Below are positions 19,915 to 28,774 of a stretch of 64,000 nt of DNA, in pieces. Within the stretch, counting starts at the first letter, position 1. Each line of letters opens with the position of its first letter. Location of the stretch: the NCBI RefSeq assembly GCF_016906995.1, contig NZ_JAFBBD010000009.1, positions 95,513 through 159,512 on the forward strand, in the 5' to 3' direction. The notes beneath the pieces were generated by a model. It searched no databases. It was not told the origin of the DNA and worked only from the letters and a program-made list of their open reading frames with translations. Origin of the DNA: Spongiibacter marinus. Its GTDB lineage: Bacteria > Pseudomonadota > Gammaproteobacteria > Pseudomonadales > Spongiibacteraceae. Position numbers and translations under genes: made by a program.

Positions 19915-21657
19915 TTAAAACCCGGCAATACTGCCCTCGCGCCGGGGGTCGGCACCGCCCAGTAAGCCCTGCTCGGTAATGTGAATAACATGCAGACCGC
20001 TGGTTTGGTCGCGCAGTGTCACGGGGTGGCCTCTGCCGCGCATCCTTGCCACCGTGGCGGGGTCGGCTTTGCCGCTTTCCATCTCCACGCCACGCCCCAT
20101 GGCAATGATATGACCTTCGGCGATGGCCTCGCCCACGGGCATATTGAGCGCAAGGATGCGGTACAGGCTGGCTGCAACATAGTCGATAATACGCGCTCCA
20201 CCGGGGCTACCCAGCGCCAAAACAGGTTGCTGGTTTTTAAACACAATGGTGGGAGCCATAGACGAGCGTGGCCGTTTGCCAGCGGCAACACGGTTGGCAA
20301 CCAGCGCCCCGTCATTGCTCAGCGGCGAGAATGAGAAGTCCGTGAGCTGATTGTTCAGCAGAAAACCCCCTACCATCACGCGGGAGCCGAAGGCAGTTTC
20401 AATGCTGCTGGTCATACTCACCACATTTCCCCAGCGGTCAACAATGCTGAAATGGGTGGTGGAGGGTAGTTCAGGCGACGAGGCCGAGCGGCGTTTGGGG
20501 GCTGCTGCCGGGTTGCCGGGCTTCACGTCTGTGAGGACGGCGGCGTTATCGATCAGCATTGCGCGCTGGCGAAGGTAGTCGCTGTCTACCATTGCTTGGC
20601 TGGGCACCTCGACAAAGGCTGGGTCGCCCACATAGTGGTTGCGGTCGGCGAAGGCCAAGCGCGAGGCCTCAATAAAACCGTGCTGCCAATCGGTGCGCAA
20701 GCCCATGCGTTGTTCGTATGCATCTAGCATTCCCAGAATGGCCAGTACCGTGGTTGCCCCTGACGACGGCGGCGGTGCGCCACATACCGAGTACTCCCGG
20801 AATGGTGCGCACAGTGCGTCGCGCTTGATCGCACGGTAATTCGCCATGTCTTGCAGAGTGAGCTCACCGGCACTATTTGGGTCATTGCGAACGGCATCGA
20901 CAAGGGCCTGGGCGAGCTTTCCTCGATAAAAGTCCTCGCTGCCGTGTTTTTGTATGCGACCTAGTGTCGCAGCGTAAGCGGGGTTTTTCAGTACATGCCC
21001 CACAGGCTTAGGCTGCCAACCGCCGTCTGCACGCGTAAAAAAGTAGCGTTGAATATAGGGGTTTACGGCCACCTTCGGCATGCGCTCAAGCAAAATATGC
21101 AGGCGTTCTGATACTGCAAAACCCTGCTTGGCAAGGCGAATTGCTGGCTCAAACAGAGTCGCCCAAGGCAGTTTGCCATGAGCGCGATGGGCAGATTCCA
21201 GCATTGCCAATACGCCGGGCACGCCCACCGAGCGGCCGCCAATCACGGCGTCGAAAAAGCGCATGGGCGTGCCATCGGCCTGTAAAAAATACGTGTCGTT
21301 GGCGGTGGCTGGCGCGGTTTCCCGGCCGTCCCAACTCTCCAGCACCCCGCGCTGTGCCTGCCAATGAAGCATAAAGGCACCGCCGCCAATGCCAGACGAC
21401 TGCGGTTCAACCAAACCGAGCACCAATTGCGCCGCAATGGCCGCGTCGACCGCGGAGCCACCTTTTTGCAGCACCCATTTCGCAGCGTCACTGGCATGAG
21501 GGTTCGCGGTAACCGCCATTGCGGTTTGGTATCGCGCCGACTTAACTTGGCCGAAGCCGCTCGCCGCTTCCGGAACAATAAGGGGGTCGCTGGCGTGGGC
21601 GAACGTGCCCAGGCATAACCAAAGCAATGTCAGCAAGGTTTTGTGCGCTTTCAACAA
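19915..21657 (-). CDS. ggt: gamma-glutamyltransferase (glutathione hydrolase)
   Basis: Periplasmic or secreted Ntn-hydrolase that removes the gamma-glutamyl group of glutathione and self-cleaves into two subunits. The nucleophile is the first Thr of STTHFSIVD (about residue 400); downstream NNQLTDFSF and GSPGGARIIDY are substrate-binding motifs. A signal peptide (TLLTLLWLCLGTFAHA) is evident. Start choice is unusual: the only strong ribosome site, GGAGG at 21663-21667, precedes two consecutive TTG codons (21657 and 21654), whereas the ATG at 21750 would add 31 residues before the signal. I use TTG 21657. Confidence 0.93.
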   Translation of the reverse strand: MLKAHKTLLTLLWLCLGTFAHASDPLIVPEAASGFGQVKSARYQTAMAVTANPHASDAAKWVLQKGGSAVDAAIAAQLVLGLVEPQSSGIGGGAFMLHWQAQRGVLESWDGRETAPATANDTYFLQADGTPMRFFDAVIGGRSVGVPGVLAMLESAHRAHGKLPWATLFEPAIRLAKQGFAVSERLHILLERMPKVAVNPYIQRYFFTRADGGWQPKPVGHVLKNPAYAATLGRIQKHGSEDFYRGKLAQALVDAVRNDPNSAGELTLQDMANYRAIKRDALCAPFREYSVCGAPPPSSGATTVLAILGMLDAYEQRMGLRTDWQHGFIEASRLAFADRNHYVGDPAFVEVPSQAMVDSDYLRQRAMLIDNAAVLTDVKPGNPAAAPKRRSASSPELPSTTHFSIVDRWGNVVSMTSSIETAFGSRVMVGGFLLNNQLTDFSFSPLSNDGALVANRVAAGKRPRSSMAPTIVFKNQQPVLALGSPGGARIIDYVAASLYRILALNMPVGEAIAEGHIIAMGRGVEMESGKADPATVARMRGRGHPVTLRDQTSGLHVIHITEQGLLGGADPRREGSIAGF

Positions 21658-21902
21658 ATTATCCTCCAGTACCGCGGTGGGAAATGCTCGCCGTGGGCCA
21701 GTGTAGCGCAAACCCGGTGATGCTCTCACAATTTTGTCAAGGGGTGACATAGCGCGCGAGCTTTGTTTATGATCAGTTTCACTTGCGATACCGAACCGTT
21801 ATCGCGCGCCACGAATTGGTGTCGGTATCCAGGGAAGGAAACGAGATCGGTACAACCATAACAATAAGACGCAAACGATAGCGACCTAGGGAAGGAATTA
21901 CG

Positions 21903-22193
21903 ATGTTAGAACAGCTCCCCGCTGTGTATATTTTAGCGAACCGAGAAAGTGGCAGCCTGCACAGTGGTGTAGCCGCCAATTTACGACAACACCTCCATGA
22001 CTATCGCCAGGCCTTGGGTGAGATTCGCAAAGAGGTATTCGAGCTCGTGTATTTTGAGCTTTTTGAAGACCTCGAACAGGCCTATATGCGGGAGAAACAA
22101 ATCCAGGAATACTCCCACCGCCGCAAAACCGCCTTAATCGACAGTATTAACCCCAGGTGGGACGATCTCTACCAGACCGGGGAAGAAGCCTGA
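21903..22193 (+). CDS. GIY-YIG-fold small protein, probably catalytically degenerate
   Basis: A 96-aa protein resembling the stand-alone UPF0213/GIY-YIG nuclease family: VYILANRESGSLHSGVAANL matches the typical YVYIL...LYIGVT.DL opening, and MREKQIQEYSHRRKTALIDS with NPRWDDLY matches the family's C-terminal half. The second tyrosine (YIG) is replaced by HSG and the arginine helix reads NLRQHLHDY, so nuclease activity is doubtful, while the metal-binding glutamate (REKQI) remains. AGGGAAGGA gives a strong ribosome site. Unknown function. Confidence 0.68.
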   Translation: MLEQLPAVYILANRESGSLHSGVAANLRQHLHDYRQALGEIRKEVFELVYFELFEDLEQAYMREKQIQEYSHRRKTALIDSINPRWDDLYQTGEEA

Positions 22194-22260
22194 GCGCCGC
22201 GCTTGTTCGTATTCGGTGAATTCGATACCATCTGCCGCCTTAATTGCAATCCGGTGACTT

Positions 22261-22999
<739 letters not shown>

Positions 23000-23009
23000 G
23001 CGGAACTGG

Positions 23010-23470
23010 TCGCGGTCAGGCCCGCTCCTACGGTTGGCGTACATTTTGGTGTAGGGCATCGTGTCCCTTGTAGGAGCCCGCCTGAGGGCGACCGGAACGA
23101 ACGGTAGAGCGTGGAATCAATCGCGGTCAAGCCCGCTCCTGCGGTTGGCGTACATTTTGGTGTAGGGCAGTGTGGCCCTTGTAGGAGCCCGCCTGAGGGC
23201 GACCGGAACGAATGGTAGCGTGTGGAATCAATCGCGGTCAGGCCCGCTCCTACGGTTGGCGTGCATTTTGGTGTAGGGCAGTGTGTCCCTTGTAGGAGCC
23301 CGCCTGAGGGCGACCGGAACGAACGGTAGAGCGTGGAATCAATCGCGGTCAAGCCCGCTCCTACGGTTGGCGTACATTTTGGTGTAGGGCAGTGTGACCC
23401 TTGTAGGAGCCCGCCTGAGGGCGACCGGAACGAACGGTAGTGTGTGGAATCAATCTCGGTCAGGCCCAAT
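23010..23470 (+). repeat. tandem array of four 111-bp REPIN units plus a partial fifth
   Basis: The unit starts TCGCGGTCAGGCCCGCTCC at 23010, 23121, 23232 and 23343, giving an exact 111-base period. A fifth, truncated start at 23454 reads TCTCGGTCAGGCCC. Each unit holds the right arm, a private spacer containing CGGTTGGCGTACATTTTGG, the left arm GTAGGAGCCCGCCTGAGGGC and an ACGAACGGTAG-type linker. Copies differ by scattered single substitutions. Because 111 is divisible by 3, the minus strand shows a 37-residue repeating open frame, which I regard as non-coding. Confidence 0.93.
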
Positions 23471-23566
23471 AAAACTGCGAATTACAATGGTTTCATAGCG
23501 GCCCTAAAGGCAGGTTTTCAACAAAACTGCTAATTTATAAAAAATGCCTGACACAAGGACGTGTTG

Positions 23567-24022
23567 ATGCCTATCAAATCACGACGTGGTTACGCCTTGA
23601 GAACTGGGCGACACTCCATGATTGGTCAAACTTATATGGTCACAACGGTGACGTGGCAGAGAAGCAAAATATTTAGCCGTTTTGAACTTGGCCGCTGCGT
23701 TACTCGATCAATCTACGCTTCACCGTACGCACATACTTTGGCCCATGTTGTAATGCCTGACCACTTTCACTGGCTTTTTGAGCTAAAAGATCGAAGCCTT
23801 TCAGAAGTCGTTCAGCGAGCTAAAACCGAATCTGCCAAACAGATAAATCACACTCTAAATCGCCCCTCAGCAAAAATCTGGCAACCCGGTTTCTATGATC
23901 ACGCCTTGCGTCGTGACGAAGACCTGCGCGCAGCGGCGCGATATATCATTGCCAACCCACTTCGAGCAGGATTGGTTGAAGATATTGGTTCATATGCGCT
24001 GTGGGACGCGGTGTATTTATAG
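23567..24022 (+). CDS. REP-associated tyrosine transposase (RAYT, Y1/TnpA REP family)
   Basis: A 151-aa HUH endonuclease related to IS200/IS605 TnpA. It has the HxH metal motif MPDHFHW (His66, His68), followed by a helix with the likely nucleophile Tyr126 in RYIIANPLRAGLV and a conserved DHALRRDEDL. RAYTs cut and join REP/REPIN DNA at GTAG/GTGG-headed hairpins and are thought to drive REP spread while being single-copy themselves. Start ATG 23567 has AAGGA 7 bases upstream. All motifs are intact. REPINs flank it on both sides, with the tandem array ending about 100 bases upstream. Confidence 0.93.
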   Translation: MPIKSRRGYALRTGRHSMIGQTYMVTTVTWQRSKIFSRFELGRCVTRSIYASPYAHTLAHVVMPDHFHWLFELKDRSLSEVVQRAKTESAKQINHTLNRPSAKIWQPGFYDHALRRDEDLRAAARYIIANPLRAGLVEDIGSYALWDAVYL

Positions 24023-24033
24023 TTCAGTGGATG

Positions 24034-24376
24034 CGCGGTCAGGCCCGCTTCTACACGAACGCTCTAGGTGGGCTCATTGTAGGAGCCCGCCTGAGGGCGA
24101 CTGGAGCGAATGGCACGGATGGCACGGATGGCACGGATGGCACGGATGGCACGGATGGCACGGATGGCACGGATGGGGGTTTGGTCGCGGTCAGGCCCGC
24201 TCCTACACGAACGGCCAAGGCAGGTTCATTGTAGGACAGCGTGGCCCGCGAGCAGAGCGAGTGCTGTGGCCAGCCCGCCTGAGGGCGACCAGAACGAACA
24301 GTAGGAGTCGATCGATCGCGCTCAGGTCCACTACCCACGACACTCCCAGCGGTCATGGCGCGCGCCGTGCTGCAGG
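24034..24376 (+). repeat. REPIN cluster 5, with expanded REPIN and composite element
   Basis: Downstream of the RAYT gene lies a half element at about 24034-24055, a REPIN at 24079-24206 enlarged by a 9-bp tandem repeat, and a composite element at 24231-24305 starting GTAGGACAGCGTGGCCC. The remainder up to 24376 holds a CCAGCGGTCATGG stretch that resembles the end of other composite elements. No credible gene is present in this gap. Confidence 0.85.
24112..24174 (+). repeat. 9-bp minisatellite, seven copies, inside a REPIN
   Basis: GGCACGGAT is repeated perfectly seven times (7 x 9 = 63 bases) between the left arm of the REPIN and its right arm. All six frames run open through it because 9 is a multiple of 3; these frames are not genes. 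A related single unit reading GGCTCGGAT occurs at the same place of the REPIN near 25122. Confidence 0.97.
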
Positions 24377-24649
24377 TTATGGCTGGTCGTAGTGCCCTCC
24401 AATGGCGAAGATATAAATGGATTTATCGTCGAACCGATATATCACCCGGTCTTTCTGTGAAATCCGTTTTGACCAAAGGCCGGAAAGGTTATGTTTCAGT
24501 GGCTCGGGTTTCCCCAAGCCGGAAGAGGGGTCGTTGGATCGGAGCATTTCTCTGAGCAATTTACATAAGGCTTTGTGCAAGCGCTTATCTTTTTCGCGCA
24601 CGGCCTCATAGGCTTCCCAGGTATTACCCTCAAATACCAGTGATCTCAT
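24377..24649 (-). CDS. yoeB: YoeB-family toxin (ribosome-dependent mRNA endonuclease)
   Basis: A 90-aa RelE-superfamily toxin. It shows the YoeB hallmark KPEPLKHNLSGLWSKRI and a C-terminal GGHYD; the likely catalytic residues Glu49, Arg68, His86 and Tyr87 are present. YoeB cleaves mRNA in the ribosomal A site when freed from YefM. It overlaps the 3' end of the antitoxin gene by about 20 bases, so the pair is co-translated. It lies between REPIN clusters next to the RAYT gene. Confidence 0.95.
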   Translation of the reverse strand: MRSLVFEGNTWEAYEAVREKDKRLHKALCKLLREMLRSNDPSSGLGKPEPLKHNLSGLWSKRISQKDRVIYRFDDKSIYIFAIGGHYDQP

Positions 24650-24902
24650 TCATTTGCTCGTCAGTCGGTTTGTAGCCTTGGCTGCGGGTATGGGTGTCAA
24701 GGGAGTCGGCAATTTGCTGCATCAGGCCTTTGTTCTGGAGCACGTAAAGAGTTTCTTGCTCTCGCTCCCAGTCGTCGGCACTAATGACCACAAACGCCTC
24801 GCCAGCCCTTCTCGTAACCTTGAGGGGCTCATGCCGGCTAACTACTTCTTCTACAACACTTTTTAAGTTGTCTCTAAACTTGTTTACGCTAATAGTGTCC
24901 AT
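24630..24902 (-). CDS. yefM: YefM/Phd-family antitoxin
   Basis: A 90-aa antitoxin: N-terminal DNA-binding Phd/YefM fold (MDTISVNKFRDNLKSVVEEV...HEPLKVTRRAGEAFVVIS) and a disordered acidic tail that would wrap the toxin. The frame extends to a TTG at 24935, but the first ATG at 24902 matches the family start, and the operator palindrome lies in between. A YefM-YoeB complex is expected to repress this operon. Confidence 0.93.
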   Translation of the reverse strand: MDTISVNKFRDNLKSVVEEVVSRHEPLKVTRRAGEAFVVISADDWEREQETLYVLQNKGLMQQIADSLDTHTRSQGYKPTDEQMNEITGI

Positions 24903-24915
24903 GCGGGCGCCATCA

Positions 24916-24934
24916 TGTACGGAAATGCCGTACA
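24916..24934 (-). promoter_or_regulatory. probable YefM operator palindrome with overlapping -10
   Basis: TGTACGG, a 5-base spacer, CCGTACA: a perfect 7-base inverted repeat 13 bases before the yefM ATG. The E. coli YefM operator is built on TGTACA-core palindromes, and both outer half-sites here are TGTAC/GTACA. A TATAAA on the minus strand immediately upstream could be the -10. Confidence 0.6.
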
Positions 24935-24954
24935 ACTTTATACCATAAACCCTA

Positions 24955-25175
24955 ATAAGGCCAAAGATTTTGGTCGCGGTCAGGCCCGCTCCTACGCACC
25001 TGCGTAGTCCTGCATGAACAAAGCGGTGGTTTTTGTAGGACAGCGTGGCCCTTGTAGGACAGCGTGGCCCGCGAGCAGAGCGAGTGCTGTGGCCAGCCCG
25101 CCTGAGGGCGACTGGAGCGAACGGCTCGGATGGATTTGGTCGCGGTCAGGCCCGCTCCTACGGTGATAATTCGCG
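24955..25175 (+). repeat. REPIN cluster 6
   Basis: A right arm at about 24971-24995 is followed by the spacer GCACCTGCGTAGTCCTGCAT (also found near 51917 and 52031), then two overlapping GTAGGACAGCGTGGCCC starts (25037 and 25055), a CCCGCCTGAGGGCGAC arm, the unexpanded GGCTCGGAT unit and a final right arm ending CTCCTAC at about 25160. Non-coding. Confidence 0.85.
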
Positions 25176-25213
25176 GCTGAGGCCTACAAAACGCAGGCCG
25201 TGCCACGCCTATA

Positions 25214-27457
25214 CTACTTATCCGACTTGTATTCGTAGTGGTAGTAACCATACCCGTAGCCGTAGCCATAACCCGACGCACGGCGCTCTACGGCGTTAAG
25301 GACAACGCCCTTCACGGTAATGCCGTTTTGTTCGAAGCGCTGTTTAGTTACTTCCAGCTCTTTAATCGGGTTCAGGCCAAAGCGGGCAACGATCATGGTC
25401 ACGCCACACTGGCGGCCCACAATGGCGGCATCGGTAACGGCCATAATTGGCGGGGTATCGACAATAACCAGGTCAAACTGTTCTTTTACTTCATTCAGCA
25501 GGTCAGTCAGCTGCTGGCTCATCAATAATTCTGACGGGTTGGGAGGAATCACCCCACGAGGCATGACAAACAGCTCGCCAACGCGTGTCGGTTTTATCGC
25601 TTCTTGAACGCTAATGCGCTTGCCCAATACGTCGCTCACACCGTTATCCGGCTGCATGCCAAACATCTTGTGCATATAGCCTTTGCGAAGGTCCATATCG
25701 ATCAGCAGTACGCGCTGCCCCGCCTGGGCAACTACCGCCGCAAGGTTACCCGAAACAAACGACTTACCCACATTGGGACTGGGGCCGGAGATCATCATCA
25801 CATTGTTTTCAGCTTCCAGCATGGCAAAGTGCAGGCTGGTGCGCAGGTTGCGCAGGCTTTCAATAGCGATATCGGTCGGGTTTTTGTGGGCCAGCAAGTC
25901 GTGTGGGTGCTGGTTTTTGTGCTTTTTGCGAATGGCTTGGCGTCGTTTGCCCGCACCATCGAGCTTACGCTGCTCATCGGAAAGCGGAATACTCGTATAT
26001 ACCGGCAGGCCAATAGCCTCGATGTCATCGGGGTTTTCAACACCGCGATTCAGCGCTGAGCGCACCAATACCAAGGCTACCGAGAGAAATCCGCCCAGCA
26101 GCGTGGCAATCACTACAATCAGTGGCTTCTTGGGTTTAACGGGCTCTTCCACGTTAACAGCGGCGTCATCAACAATGCGCACATTGCCCACGGTACCCGC
26201 CCGCACAATATCCAGCTCCTGAATATTGTTAAGCAATTGGGTGTAAATTTCGGTGCCGACCTCCAGGTCGCGCTTCAGGCCCAGCAGCTCCTGTTGGGTG
26301 CCAGGCAAGTTCTTAATGCGCTCATCCAGCTCCTGCTTGCGTGTGCGCAGCTCGGCCATCTGCTCGCGCCACGCTTGGTAAGCGGGGTGGTCGCGAGTAT
26401 ACAGGCGGTCAAGTTCGGCCTGCTGTAATTGCAGCTCGGCAACACTGGTTTCCAACTCGACTACTTGCTCAAGCAGCGCTTCGGCCTCGGCAGTAATGTT
26501 TACTGAGCCAGCTTTTACTTGGTAGTCATTAAACTTGCGCTCGGCTTCTTCCAAGTCACGCTTAATGCCCGGTAATTGTTCACGGAGGAAGTCCAGGCTT
26601 TTTGATGCCTCGGCAGATTGGCGTTCCACATTCTGACGAAGATAGTTCTGCGCCACCACGTTCAATACATTTTCAGCGTGGCTAGGGGTGTCGTCTTCTA
26701 ACGACAGGGCGATAATGCCTGAGTCTTTGCCGCGTTCAGAGGCGCCCAGCGTTTCTTGCAGCTCAATAATGGCGCTCAAGCGGCGCTGACGGACAATGCT
26801 AAATTCGGTGCCAGGGTTGGCGTTCAGCTCATTGACAAACAAGCTGTACCCCGGTGCGCTGGCGCGCTGGCCAACGCGGCCCTCTAAAATCAATTCATCG
26901 TCGGGGGAATACAGCGCGTAGTTGCCATCGCCCAGGCTGCGCAATACGTGCTCTTCGCCGTAAAACGCCGCAGGTACCGAAAATTCACTCACTCTCAGTA
27001 CTTCGCCGCCCCAGGCATAGCTACTCATGCCCATCAGCGGGGCTGCTATCTCGCCGTCCAAACCGGCGAACCGGCGAGCAACCGCCGCGCCAATAACGGG
27101 GAAGTACTTCGGCTCGATAACTATGTCCAGGTTCAGTTTGTCTACCGCGCCGCCCAGCACGGTGCGGCTTTTAATCAACTCTATTTCGGTAACCGCTGCA
27201 GATTCGCCACCAAACATCTCGGTGATGTCGCTCATGCCGGGTAAGCCGGGCGACTTCTCTTCTACCTGCACAATGGCGTTGGCGCGGTAGATCGGCGTTG
27301 CCAGTAAGGCATAGGCCACGCCAAAAAACATGAAGATAGCGGTAATGCCGACAATCAGGTTTTTGTTGTCCCAAAGGGTGGCAAAAAGGGCGAGCAAATC
27401 AATTTCATCGTCTGCCTGGCTGGGTTTGGCAGCATTAACGGGTGCTTGTGTACTCAT
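25214..27457 (-). CDS. wzc: polysaccharide co-polymerase / tyrosine autokinase (Wzc type)
   Basis: Controls chain length and export of Wzy-polymerised polysaccharide. N-terminal Wzz domain with a membrane helix (about 30-55), long periplasmic coiled coil (about 260-420), second helix (about 435-455), then a BY-kinase domain: Walker A GPSPNVGKS near residue 560, Walker A' LLIDMDLRKG and Walker B LVIVDTPP. The C-terminus has a tyrosine cluster of eight Tyr within 16 residues, mostly Gly-Tyr repeats, the autophosphorylation site. I use ATG 27457, with GGA 7 bases upstream, instead of an upstream TTG. No Wzb-type phosphatase gene is in the window. Confidence 0.95.
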   Translation of the reverse strand: MSTQAPVNAAKPSQADDEIDLLALFATLWDNKNLIVGITAIFMFFGVAYALLATPIYRANAIVQVEEKSPGLPGMSDITEMFGGESAAVTEIELIKSRTVLGGAVDKLNLDIVIEPKYFPVIGAAVARRFAGLDGEIAAPLMGMSSYAWGGEVLRVSEFSVPAAFYGEEHVLRSLGDGNYALYSPDDELILEGRVGQRASAPGYSLFVNELNANPGTEFSIVRQRRLSAIIELQETLGASERGKDSGIIALSLEDDTPSHAENVLNVVAQNYLRQNVERQSAEASKSLDFLREQLPGIKRDLEEAERKFNDYQVKAGSVNITAEAEALLEQVVELETSVAELQLQQAELDRLYTRDHPAYQAWREQMAELRTRKQELDERIKNLPGTQQELLGLKRDLEVGTEIYTQLLNNIQELDIVRAGTVGNVRIVDDAAVNVEEPVKPKKPLIVVIATLLGGFLSVALVLVRSALNRGVENPDDIEAIGLPVYTSIPLSDEQRKLDGAGKRRQAIRKKHKNQHPHDLLAHKNPTDIAIESLRNLRTSLHFAMLEAENNVMMISGPSPNVGKSFVSGNLAAVVAQAGQRVLLIDMDLRKGYMHKMFGMQPDNGVSDVLGKRISVQEAIKPTRVGELFVMPRGVIPPNPSELLMSQQLTDLLNEVKEQFDLVIVDTPPIMAVTDAAIVGRQCGVTMIVARFGLNPIKELEVTKQRFEQNGITVKGVVLNAVERRASGYGYGYGYGYYHYEYKSDK

Positions 27458-27547
27458 AGTCATTTCCAACGGGCGATATTACTCGCCTTGTTCTATTCAG
27501 TCCGGCCGCTAGGGCGCAATGTATGCGGTGCTATACCCGCGCCATCA

Positions 27548-28684
27548 TTAGTTCTGGTTTTCGATATCACCCAGGGTGTCAGTGGCGATAATGCTCGGCA
27601 GCAACTGGCTCAAGAAGCGGTTCCAGCGGGTGATCGGCGCGGGTGACACATACACAATATCGCGTGGCGACAGCGTGAACTTATCAGCCAGCATAAAGCC
27701 AACCGCAGAGGCTGCGTTTAGGTGGTAGATGGTGGCGTTATAAACGGGCATACCGTCTTCGTCTCGGCTTACCCCGGTGTTGCGCAGCACGTATATGCCG
27801 CGGCCGTCGGCGCGGTTTTCATTAATGCCATTGGCGCTGGCCAGTGCCTCGGCCAGGCTGGTGCCTGTGCGGGACATAAGAATGCCCTGCGGCCGGTTAA
27901 CTTCGCCGAGTACAAAGACTTTGTCGGCGTCATTGCGTGGCACGTGAATCAGGTCGCCGTGTTGCAGCAGCAGGTTTTCACTCCAGGCGCCGGTTTCATA
28001 GAGCGAGCGCAGCGAGATGCTCTGGGTTTCACCATTGCGCGTTAGTTGAATGTCGCCCCACGAGGCATTGTTGGCGAGGCCGCCCAACTGCTCAATGGCG
28101 TCGATCAGTGTGAGCGGAATTTTGGTGACTGGCACAACGCCGGGCTGACGAACCGCGCCGCTTACGTACACACGCTGGCTTCTGAAATCTGCCACGCGCA
28201 CATCGACTTGTGGGCGCTTAATTACCGAGGCCAGCTTTTGCTCCAACTGCGCCTTAATTTCGGCAGTTGTCAGGCCATTCACTTGCAGCTCGCCGGCATA
28301 GGGGTAGAACACCGTACCGTCGGCCTTCACCTCGTTGCCACCCTCGGCTGCGGTGCGGAAGGAACCCGCGGGTATCGTTAGTTCGGGGTGTTCCCACACG
28401 GTAATGGTCAGCACATCGCCGGGGCCAACGCGGTATTGGTAGTCGTTAAGCTGCTGCTCCAAGTCACTGCTCAGCGTTGCTTGGCGAGCGGCGGGGGCGT
28501 TCATATTGGCGAGCAGGGTCGCGTTAATGGGAATGTAGCGAATCTCGGTTTCGGCGGGGGTGTAATCCTCTGGGGTATCGTCAAACCACACCGAGTTCAT
28601 GCGGCTCATATTACTGCCCGGTACTACCGTGCATGCTGCGCAGCTCAGCACCAATGCGCTGGCAAGCAAATTTTTCACTTTCAT
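27548..28684 (-). CDS. wza: outer-membrane polysaccharide export lipoprotein (Wza type)
   Basis: Forms the outer-membrane export channel. Lipobox LSCAAC after a short signal; the polysaccharide export domain begins YRVGPGDVLTITVWEHPEL, and SLBB-type repeats follow (RVYVSGAVRQPGVVPV, KVFVLGEVNRPQGIL). 378 aa is typical. It is read before wzc in the same direction, 90 bases apart, fitting a wzi-wza-wzc export operon. Confidence 0.95.
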   Translation of the reverse strand: MKVKNLLASALVLSCAACTVVPGSNMSRMNSVWFDDTPEDYTPAETEIRYIPINATLLANMNAPAARQATLSSDLEQQLNDYQYRVGPGDVLTITVWEHPELTIPAGSFRTAAEGGNEVKADGTVFYPYAGELQVNGLTTAEIKAQLEQKLASVIKRPQVDVRVADFRSQRVYVSGAVRQPGVVPVTKIPLTLIDAIEQLGGLANNASWGDIQLTRNGETQSISLRSLYETGAWSENLLLQHGDLIHVPRNDADKVFVLGEVNRPQGILMSRTGTSLAEALASANGINENRADGRGIYVLRNTGVSRDEDGMPVYNATIYHLNAASAVGFMLADKFTLSPRDIVYVSPAPITRWNRFLSQLLPSIIATDTLGDIENQN

Positions 28685-28774
28685 TCCCTAACCCTTGCTT
28701 ACACCGCTGGCCCTGTGGTGCCAGCTAGTCCATAAATAATGTTTTAATTTTCTGTACGAGTCGTATCGTCGGTA

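Noticed and set aside
23010..23470. Possible CRISPR array
   Set aside because: The repeated unit is 111 bp with no short repeat/unique spacer alternation, the interiors are conserved too, and no cas genes are near.
24051..24356. Open frames with MAR, DGT or VPS tripeptide repeats on both strands
   Set aside because: They follow from the 9-bp tandem repeat, which is open in all frames. There are no start signals and they are bounded by REP arms.
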